Shown: positions 8,804 through 13,752 of the stretch, in pieces
How positions within the stretch are numbered: the first letter of the stretch is position 1
Layout of the letters: every line of letters begins with the position of its first letter
Assembly: GCA_945875065.1 (NCBI GenBank)
Contig: CAMCJC010000032.1
Span: forward strand, 1 to 13,752
Source of the DNA: an uncultured Propionibacteriaceae bacterium
Lineage (GTDB): Bacteria; Actinomycetota; Actinomycetes; Propionibacteriales; Propionibacteriaceae
DNA length: 13,752 bases
Direction: 5' to 3'
Program-made: the position numbers and the translations under genes
Notes under the pieces: generated by a model
The model's database searches: none
What the model was told of the DNA's origin: nothing
The model's input: the letters and a program-made list of their open reading frames with translations, nothing else

Positions 8804-9234
8804 GCCCGGGAGTCTACGCCACGTGCCAGATGGGAGATGGCGTACTCGTAGCCGTCCAGGCCACAACCGACGATGACCCCGACGGCCTTGGCCGACAGGA
8901 CACTGACGTGCCGGAACCCCTCGCGGGCGTAGACGTTGGAGATGTGGACCTCGACGTAGGTGACCAGCGCCGCCGCGTCGGCGATGGCGTGGCTGTAGTG
9001 GGTCCAGGCGCCGGCGTTGATCACGCACGGCCAGCCGGCGTCGGCGGCTTCATGGAGCCACTCGATGAAGACCCCCTCGTGATCGCTCTGCCGCACCTCG
9101 ACATCGACGCCGATCCGTGAGCCAAAGTCGACGAGGCGGGCGGCTAGCTGGTCGTGGCTGGTGGCGCCGTAGATCTCAGGCTGGCGGCGGCCGAGGCGCC
9201 CCAGGTTCGGGCCGTTCAGGACTAGGACCTTCAT
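8800..9234 (-). CDS. aroQ: 3-dehydroquinate dehydratase, type II
   Basis: The predicted protein has 144 residues from ATG 9234, the usual type II size. It dehydrates 3-dehydroquinate to 3-dehydroshikimate in the shikimate pathway (cytosolic, dodecameric in the family). The N-terminus MKVLVLNGPNLGRLGRRQPEIYG carries the flexible-lid Arg (R17) and the Tyr general base (Y22). VINAGAWTHYSHA (71-83) and EVHISN with the general acid His (H98) complete the active site. R106 in AREGFRHVSVLS and the GVIVGCGLDGY segment also match. The ATG overlaps the SIS gene's TGA (ATGA), and its own stop overlaps the ahcY GTG. The rest of the shikimate genes are not in the window, so it is separated from them here. 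Confidence 0.96.
8811..8816 (-). promoter_or_regulatory. Putative internal -10 element for ahcY
   Basis: The minus strand reads TAGACT, then 7 nt, then the GTG at 8803. The element sits inside the aroQ 3' coding end. It would let ahcY be transcribed independently of the upstream operon. No Shine-Dalgarno sequence is seen. Confidence 0.4.
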
Positions 9235-10259
9235 CTGGAGTTCCGCCACGAGGGAACGCCGAGACCGATGCCGAGGTAGGTCGCGGCATAGCGGCCCTGC
9301 TGCAAAAGATTGACGTAGCGCTCGACGTCGGAGGCGCCGAGCTCGGGCAGGCCGGAGCTAATGCGGCTGGCCCGAACGCCAACGGCATCGGCGAGGGCGA
9401 CGAGACGATCAACGGTGGGCGTTAGCTCGGCAGGCACCAGGTCGGCGTCGAGCAGCAGCAGTGACGGGCGCGCATCGCCCTCGTTCTCGAACGGATCGCT
9501 GAACAGGTCGCGGGGCGGGGTGCCACGCAGCACCGCGTCGAACTCCTCGGCGTCGGCGGCTAGGGCTAGGCGTCCGCCGGCCCGACGCAGCGCCTCGGCG
9601 ATGCGCCGGGCGGCACGGCCTGCGAGGACTGTGCCGCCCCACACGAGCGGGAACGAGTCGGCCAAGGCGACGGCGAGGTCCTTGCCGGGGTTGTCGCCGA
9701 GTTGCCTGCTAGGCGAGCAGGCGGCGGCGACGGCATCGGCCGAGGCTGCCGCGAGCTCAATGTCGACCGCGGGGCCGAGGTCAAGCTGGCCAAGCAGGGC
9801 CAGGACGGCGATGGCGGCGGCCATCGGATCGTCCGCGGGAGTCGGCAGGTGGGTAGTCAGGTGCCCTGCCCCAGCCGCCGCCAGGGTAGAGTCCTGCGGG
9901 GCCGCGACGATCAAGGTCGCTCCCCTTCGCACGGCCTCGGAGACGCACTTGAGTTGCCACGCCTGCGCGTCGTGGGTTCCGAGAGCGATCACTAGGTCTA
10001 GGGGCCCGACCCAGGCCGGCAGGGCGGGGCCCGGCCAGGCCATAAACGGGACGGGGCAGGTCGGCTCAAGGACGGCCCGCACGAGGCGAGCTTCAGGGCC
10101 GAGAACGAGGACCCCCCGCGGCCGATCAGCCCGGGTCAAGCGGCCGAGCGGCTCTCTCCGAGCCGCCTGCCGGAACCGGGCACCCGCGGTGGCGAGCCAA
10201 TACAGCCCCTCATCGTTCTCCAGCCCGTCGGCCTCGAGCCGGGCGTCGTCGAACAACAT
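9231..10259 (-). CDS. SIS-domain sugar phosphate isomerase-like protein
   Basis: The predicted protein has 342 residues from ATG 10259, rich in Ala and Leu. The N-terminal half reads MLFDDARLEADGLENDEGLYWLA and includes VIALGTHDAQ and ATLIVAAPQDS, in the style of a SIS Rossmann domain. The second half, about residue 190 on, has NPGKDLAVALADSFPLVWGGT and ends QQGRYAATYLGIGLG. This matches the actinobacterial proteins annotated as SIS-domain or bifunctional phosphoglucose/phosphomannose isomerase-like, which sit beside phosphomannomutase. A role in interconverting hexose 6-phosphates for mannose supply is plausible, but I could not confirm catalytic residues. The gap to the Trm112-like gene is 2 bp, and it overlaps aroQ by 4 bp (ATGA), so it is co-transcribed. 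Confidence 0.75.
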   Translation of the reverse strand: MLFDDARLEADGLENDEGLYWLATAGARFRQAARREPLGRLTRADRPRGVLVLGPEARLVRAVLEPTCPVPFMAWPGPALPAWVGPLDLVIALGTHDAQAWQLKCVSEAVRRGATLIVAAPQDSTLAAAGAGHLTTHLPTPADDPMAAAIAVLALLGQLDLGPAVDIELAAASADAVAAACSPSRQLGDNPGKDLAVALADSFPLVWGGTVLAGRAARRIAEALRRAGGRLALAADAEEFDAVLRGTPPRDLFSDPFENEGDARPSLLLLDADLVPAELTPTVDRLVALADAVGVRASRISSGLPELGASDVERYVNLLQQGRYAATYLGIGLGVPSWRNSR

Positions 10260-10261
10260 CG

Positions 10262-10453
10262 TCAGCGGGTCCTACGCGCCCGGTCGATGACCAGCACGGG
10301 GATCTTGTTCTTAACCGGGTAGGCCAGGGCACAACTCGTCGCCGTGCACACCAACTCTGTTTTGTCGTAGTCCACTGCAAACTTTGCGTGGCAAGCCGGG
10401 CAGGCCGCGATGGCGAGGAACTCGGGGGAAAGGTCCATTGCGGCTTCGGTCAT
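10262..10453 (-). CDS. Trm112-like zinc-ribbon small protein
   Basis: The predicted protein has 63 residues from ATG 10453, preceded by a strong AAGGAGG. The sequence carries CPAC (C18, C21), then ELVCTATSCALAYPVKNKIPVLV with C36 and C41, the family hallmark LAYPVxxxIPVL. The second cysteine pair is C-x4-C. Trm112 proteins in other domains act as partners that activate SAM-dependent methyltransferases; in bacteria the role is mostly unknown. Zinc binding by the four cysteines is inferred. It lies between manB (18 bp) and the SIS gene (2 bp) on the same strand. Confidence 0.85.
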   Translation of the reverse strand: MTEAAMDLSPEFLAIAACPACHAKFAVDYDKTELVCTATSCALAYPVKNKIPVLVIDRARRTR

Positions 10454-10457
10454 GAAG

Positions 10458-10466
10458 GTCCTCCTT
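10458..10466 (-). promoter_or_regulatory. Shine-Dalgarno sequence of the Trm112-like gene
   Basis: The minus strand reads AAGAAGGAGGACCTTC immediately before ATG 10453, so the AAGGAGG core has near-ideal spacing. It is the best ribosome site in the window and contrasts with the leaderless-like manB upstream. Confidence 0.7.
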
Positions 10467-10471
10467 CTTAC

Positions 10472-11818
10472 TCAGCGGACGATCGACAGTACCTCGTCTC
10501 GTAGCTTCTCCCCCGTGGCGACATCTCGTGCTTCTACGTTCAGCCGAAGGAGTGGCTCAGTGTTAGACGGCCGAAGGTTCATCCACCACCCCTCACCGGG
10601 GTTGCCAATCGTTAGCCCGTCGAAACGATCGACCTTGCCAACGCCGCATAGAGCCTCCTCAACCCGATCCATGACGGCTCTGTGGTCCTGAACGGTCGAG
10701 TTGATCTCCCCGGAGCGCCAGTAACCGTCGAATCGCGCAGCCAACTTGGACAACGGCTGCCCGGCGCCGCGGACTAGCTCGAGGACGTGGAGGGCGGCGA
10801 GCATGCCGGTATCAGCACCCCAGAAATCGCGGAAGTAGTAGTGGGCGGAGTGTTCACCGCCGAAGATCGCATCATGTTCTGCCATCAGCGCCTTGACGTG
10901 GGTGTGGCCAACGCGGGAGCGGATCACCTGGCCGTGGCCGGCGACGGCATCACCCACGGCCTGGGAGGTGATGGCGTTGATGATGATGGTCGCACCGGGT
11001 TCGCGTGCGAGCTCGCTGACGGCGATCATCGCCGTGATGACGGATGGGTCGACGACCTCCCCTCGCTCGTCGATGATGAAGCAACGGTCGGCGTCACCGT
11101 CGAAGACCAGTGCCAGGTCGGCGCCGTGTTGGCGGACGGCGGCAACCGCGTCGACGAGGTTCTCCGGCTCCAATGGATTGGCCGGGTGATTGGGGAATGA
11201 GCCGTCTAGGTCGAGGTAGAGGCCGACCAGGTCGACGTCGCGGCGTCCCAACACCGCGGGTGCGACGCGGCCTCCCATGCCATTGCCGGCGTCGACGACC
11301 ACCTTGAGGCGCCGCCCCGGGGCGGCGGGGACGAGACGCTCCAGCAGGTCTACGTAGCCCGATGTGAGGTCCCGTTCCTCGATCGTGCCGACGAGTTCTT
11401 GGCCGATAACGACCTTGGCTGCGGCGTCACGGAGCTCGGCGGTGAACGCCGCGGAGACGGGGGCGGCCCGGTGCAGGCAGAACTTGACGCCGTTGTACTC
11501 GGCCGGGTTATGGCTCGCGGTGAACTGCACGCCCGGGATCTCGAGAGTCCCCGAGGCGTACCACAGCTGATCGGTGGAGGTCAGGCCGACATCGATGACG
11601 CTAGCGCCGGCACGGCGGGCACCGTCGGCGAAGGCCTGGGACAGCTCCCGTCCCAGGGCACGCATGTCGCGACCCATGACAAACGTCTTCCCAAACAGGC
11701 CCAAGAGTTCGGCATAGGCGGCGCCGAGGATGCGGGCGCCCTCAGCATCGAACTGAACGGGCTCGCCGAAGACCACCCCCCGGATGTCATTGGATTTGAA
11801 GATCTCAGGGGCAAGCAT
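10472..11818 (-). CDS. manB: Phosphomannomutase / phosphoglucomutase
   Basis: The predicted protein has 448 residues, a normal size for the alpha-D-phosphohexomutase family. It interconverts mannose 6-phosphate and mannose 1-phosphate, feeding GDP-mannose for glycoconjugates and glycolipids. Visible are KSNDIRG (8-14), the phosphoserine loop TASHNPAEYNG (100-110, Ser102), the metal loop DGDADRCFIID (240-250), the sugar-binding GGEHSAHYYFRD (320-331) and the phosphate-binding RPSNTEPLLR (416-425). I chose ATG 11818 (MLAPEIFKSNDIRG); the open frame up to 11923 would overlap DUF3499 and does not resemble the family. It stands 16 bp from DUF3499 and 18 bp from the Trm112-like gene, on the same strand. 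Glucose 1-phosphate may also be a substrate. Confidence 0.96.
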   Translation of the reverse strand: MLAPEIFKSNDIRGVVFGEPVQFDAEGARILGAAYAELLGLFGKTFVMGRDMRALGRELSQAFADGARRAGASVIDVGLTSTDQLWYASGTLEIPGVQFTASHNPAEYNGVKFCLHRAAPVSAAFTAELRDAAAKVVIGQELVGTIEERDLTSGYVDLLERLVPAAPGRRLKVVVDAGNGMGGRVAPAVLGRRDVDLVGLYLDLDGSFPNHPANPLEPENLVDAVAAVRQHGADLALVFDGDADRCFIIDERGEVVDPSVITAMIAVSELAREPGATIIINAITSQAVGDAVAGHGQVIRSRVGHTHVKALMAEHDAIFGGEHSAHYYFRDFWGADTGMLAALHVLELVRGAGQPLSKLAARFDGYWRSGEINSTVQDHRAVMDRVEEALCGVGKVDRFDGLTIGNPGEGWWMNLRPSNTEPLLRLNVEARDVATGEKLRDEVLSIVR

Positions 11819-11824
11819 GGAGCG

Positions 11825-11830
11825 AGCGTA
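11825..11830 (-). promoter_or_regulatory. Putative -10 element of manB
   Basis: The minus strand reads TACGCT, then 6 nt, then ATG 11818, with no Shine-Dalgarno sequence in the gap. It fits a leaderless start within the 16-bp DUF3499-manB gap. Confidence 0.4.
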
Positions 11831-11834
11831 GCGC

Positions 11835-12191
11835 TCAATCGATGGACGGCAGCAAGCGCAGGTGGCGGCCGGGGCGAGGTGGCGGCATGGGTTCGGGTTC
11901 TGGCTCCGGCTGAGGGTCGTCATGCCGAAGGCCGATCTCCCTCACGGCGTTGGCGAGCGCTACTAGATCGTCGTTGGTGTCGATGTCGCGCTTTCGTCGG
12001 TCGAGTGGAAGGCGAATGACCTCCCAGCCGGAGGGCACCGACATACGGGCAGCGTGCGTGGAACACAGGTCGAACGCGCCCGGGACGGCGCTGTCGGACA
12101 GGGGGCCGAGGACGGCCGTCGAGTCCGCGTACACATAGGTGAGGGTGGCTACGGCGGGGAGGCCGCAGGCAGCACGGGAACAACGACGCAC
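11835..12191 (-). CDS. DUF3499-family protein
   Basis: The predicted protein has 118 residues from GTG 12191. The N-terminus reads MRRCSRAACGLPAVATLTYVYADSTAVLGPL, then DLCSTHAARMSVPSGWEVIRL. I recognise the actinobacterial DUF3499 family, usually encoded beside phosphomannomutase. Cys4, Cys9, Cys43 and His46 form a plausible zinc site; that is inference. The C-terminus from about residue 93 is low-complexity, QPEPEPEPMPPPRP, and probably unstructured. The function is unknown. No Shine-Dalgarno sequence precedes it; TAGGCT lies 6 nt upstream of the GTG. Confidence 0.88.
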   Translation of the reverse strand: MRRCSRAACGLPAVATLTYVYADSTAVLGPLSDSAVPGAFDLCSTHAARMSVPSGWEVIRLPLDRRKRDIDTNDDLVALANAVREIGLRHDDPQPEPEPEPMPPPRPGRHLRLLPSID

Positions 12192-12197
12192 CCGAGC

Positions 12198-12203
12198 AGC
12201 CTA
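12198..12203 (-). promoter_or_regulatory. Putative -10 element of the DUF3499 gene
   Basis: The minus strand reads TAGGCT, then 6 nt, then GTG 12191. It shares a 38-bp gap with the oppositely directed element at 12218-12223, so the two promoters would overlap. Confidence 0.42.
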
Positions 12204-12217
12204 TCCCTTTTGGCCAC

Positions 12218-12223
12218 TAGAGT
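12218..12223 (+). promoter_or_regulatory. Putative -10 element of the zincin-like gene
   Basis: TAGAGT, then 6 nt, then ATG 12230, with no Shine-Dalgarno sequence between. It is the divergent counterpart of the element at 12198-12203. Confidence 0.42.
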
Positions 12224-12229
12224 TGCGAC

Positions 12230-12664
12230 ATGCCACGCAACCGGGATCGACATGAGCGCGGCCTTCGGGGGCCGTTGGCGCTGCCGCACGCCTGGACCAG
12301 GCGACCCGTTCCCTTGCACCGTCCGAGCCGTACCGAGTACTTCAACCAGTGCGTGACCTGGGCTTTGGAGGCGATCACGGACGTCGATCCGCGGGCCCTC
12401 GACGGCATCATCGTCGGTGTGGAGGAGGTGCCGTTCCTCCAGACCGCGTGGTCGGGAGATCGCGTGCCGATGTCGGCGGCGTTGGAGCCGTCGCGGAACC
12501 GGAGCGCGCAGATCGTCATCTACGAGCGACCGCTAGAGCATCGCGCCCGCGACCGGGTGGATCTGCGGGCGCTGGTGCACCGCACGATCGTCGAACAGCT
12601 GAGTGCCTTGACGGCCCGCCCGCTTAGCGACTTCGTTGGCGACGACCCCGACTGGGATTTCTGA
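12230..12664 (+). CDS. Small zincin-like metallopeptidase-family protein, catalytic motif apparently lost
   Basis: The predicted protein has 144 residues from ATG 12230, with a basic N-terminus (MPRNRDRHERGLRGPL). Its middle reads RTEYFNQCVTWALEAI and LDGIIVGVEEVPF, then QIVIYERPLEHRA. This fits the short zincin-like proteins annotated as metallopeptidase family, often found beside DUF3499 in Actinomycetota. Where active members have HExxH, this protein has LVHRTIVEQLSALT (near 115-128): E is kept, but both zinc-binding histidines are absent (VEQLS). It may therefore be non-catalytic. The assignment rests mainly on its position and general pattern. Its stop is 1 bp from the DUF5719 stop on the other strand. 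Confidence 0.72.
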   Translation: MPRNRDRHERGLRGPLALPHAWTRRPVPLHRPSRTEYFNQCVTWALEAITDVDPRALDGIIVGVEEVPFLQTAWSGDRVPMSAALEPSRNRSAQIVIYERPLEHRARDRVDLRALVHRTIVEQLSALTARPLSDFVGDDPDWDF

Positions 12665-12665
12665 C

Positions 12666-13752
12666 CTACTGCAGGTTGGGATCGAGCTCAGCCTCGACGG
12701 CGGTCGCTGCCCCGTCGACGGCGGGCTGCAGCGGGATCGACCACGTTCCGGCATCGCCTGTGGAGACGACGGCCCCGAACACTTCTGTGGGGGTGGTGAC
12801 GGCTACGGCCTGTCCCTCGGCTGCTCCAGAGGCGAGTTGCACCGTGGCAGTCTTGCCCGCCTCGATCTCGAGCGAGTTCGTCTGATCGGTGCCGTCTTCG
12901 GCGGTAGCGGTTACCTGGGCGGTGATCTTCTCGAGCCCCGGGTTCGTAACCTGGAGTGTGCCACCGGCCGGGACGAAGGTTCGCAGGCTGGTGCCCGCCG
13001 AGGCTGGAGCGATCTGCGCCGCATCCCCTTGAACGACCGACAGTCCAGCCAGGACGTCGGCATCGGCCGTCACCTTTAGGCCCGCCGCCTCGCCGGCGAG
13101 CGCTTCTTTTAGGGGCACCATTGAAGTCGAATAGGGCGCGAGACTGATGCTGTCCCCGCCGCCGGGGGTGAATGCCGGGGTGCTGGCCCCGTAGGCGGTG
13201 AGGTTCGCGGTGACGCGGTTTTGCGTGGGGTTGGCTAGGACCACGACTGCCTCGCCGGCTCCGGCTGGGATGCCTGGCAACCAATGATTGCTGGCAGCAG
13301 TTGCTGGCGCGGCAGCGGTGCCACTGCTCGGCGACTGGGTAACGGCCACGATGGCGACGCGGCCGCGGCTGGTTTTGAATGACACACCGACCGGGGTCGC
13401 CTCGGAGGTCAGCTGCGAAAGCGCGATGGCTTTCTCGGAGTTCGCGGCTAGTTCAATGCCGCGCGCGCCGAGCGCTTGAATCTCCCCCTCGGGCCCGTAG
13501 AGGGTCAGATCGACGGCGGCTCCGGACGAGTCGGGGTTGACGATCCTAAGCTCGGTGTGAGCCGTGGCGGGCAGGGAGATGACGCCTTGGCTGACGGGTC
13601 GCACGCAGGGCGCGACGGTCTTTACAGCGTCCGTGCCGCTGACGGTAACCCCTAACGGGCCGTTTCCCTCCGCGAGCACGGCGGTCGACTGTTGCATCAT
13701 CGCGCGAGGCTGCTGCGTCACCTCGCCACCGATCGGCCAGATCGTGGTCGCT
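12666..13752 (-). CDS. DUF5719-type protein, C-terminal part (5' end outside window)
   Basis: The minus-strand frame is open from the right edge to TAG at 12666-12668, about 361 residues visible; the apparent start at 13721 is internal. The visible N-terminal end reads ATTIWPIGGEVTQQPRAMMQQ. The protein is rich in Ala, Thr, Val, Gly and Ser, with repeating short beta-strand-like segments such as TELRIVNPDSSGAAVDLTLYG, VVVLANPTQNRVTANLTAYG and LQVTNPGLEKITAQVTATAEDG, suggesting beta-sandwich modules. I take it as the actinobacterial DUF5719 family, which is usually exported and lies in this neighbourhood. The function is unknown, and any signal peptide or membrane anchor would be outside the window. 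Confidence 0.75.
   Translation of the reverse strand, partial: ATTIWPIGGEVTQQPRAMMQQSTAVLAEGNGPLGVTVSGTDAVKTVAPCVRPVSQGVISLPATAHTELRIVNPDSSGAAVDLTLYGPEGEIQALGARGIELAANSEKAIALSQLTSEATPVGVSFKTSRGRVAIVAVTQSPSSGTAAAPATAASNHWLPGIPAGAGEAVVVLANPTQNRVTANLTAYGASTPAFTPGGGDSISLAPYSTSMVPLKEALAGEAAGLKVTADADVLAGLSVVQGDAAQIAPASAGTSLRTFVPAGGTLQVTNPGLEKITAQVTATAEDGTDQTNSLEIEAGKTATVQLASGAAEGQAVAVTTPTEVFGAVVSTGDAGTWSIPLQPAVDGAATAVEAELDPNLQ

Noticed and set aside
8804..9028. Longer N-terminus for ahcY
   Set aside because: The extra 75 residues are Arg-rich and lie entirely within aroQ; the GTG at 8803 gives the typical family N-terminus.
11875..11915. Short repeat encoding PEPEPEP in DUF3499
   Set aside because: It is low-complexity coding sequence in a flexible tail, not a DNA repeat array or mobile-element end.
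11819..11923. Longer N-terminus for manB
   Set aside because: The extra 35 residues overlap DUF3499 and do not resemble phosphomannomutases; ATG 11818 gives the expected start.

Overview
This window is very GC-rich and packed with genes. Gene content, high GC and gene order point to a chromosomal segment of an Actinomycetota bacterium. DUF3499, a DUF3039-type protein, a DUF5719-type protein, DUF2510-RDD, and a phosphomannomutase / Trm112-like / SIS / S-adenosylhomocysteinase block are all typical of that phylum. A Propionibacteriales-like source is possible, but the sequence alone does not prove it. I recognise no mobile element, RNA gene, CRISPR array or prophage. Thirteen genes fill almost every base, and the longest gap between genes is 38 bp.

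Left part (1-2983, + strand): the 3' end of a nicotinate phosphoribosyltransferase gene (NAD salvage) is followed by two overlapping genes that I read as murL and murD2. Together they would make the D-glutamate residue of peptidoglycan by an unusual route. MurD2 adds L-Glu to UDP-MurNAc-L-Ala, and MurL then inverts that residue, using ATP, to give the normal D-Glu precursor. This replaces the usual MurI racemase plus D-Glu-specific MurD. It is the most interesting content of the window.

Middle part (2980-7374): a minus-strand run encodes an MFS exporter, a DUF2510-RDD membrane protein and a GH77 4-alpha-glucanotransferase (MalQ), with gaps of about 20 bp. A small DUF3039 protein gene diverges from the MFS gene across only 28 bp.

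Right part (7379-13752): this corresponds to a conserved actinobacterial neighbourhood, read on the minus strand as DUF3499, phosphomannomutase (manB), Trm112-like protein, SIS-domain sugar isomerase-like protein, type II dehydroquinase (aroQ) and S-adenosylhomocysteinase (ahcY). The last three are tightly coupled, with ATGA and GTGA overlaps at the final two junctions. A small zincin-like protein gene diverges from DUF3499 over 38 bp. It converges with the 3' portion of a DUF5719-type gene that runs off the right edge.

A recurrent regulatory pattern is visible. Six genes (murL, DUF3039, ahcY, manB, DUF3499 and the zincin-like gene) have a TANNNT -10-like hexamer ending 6-8 nt before the start codon and no clear Shine-Dalgarno sequence. 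This suggests leaderless transcripts. In contrast, malQ, the MFS gene and the Trm112-like gene have clear Shine-Dalgarno sequences.
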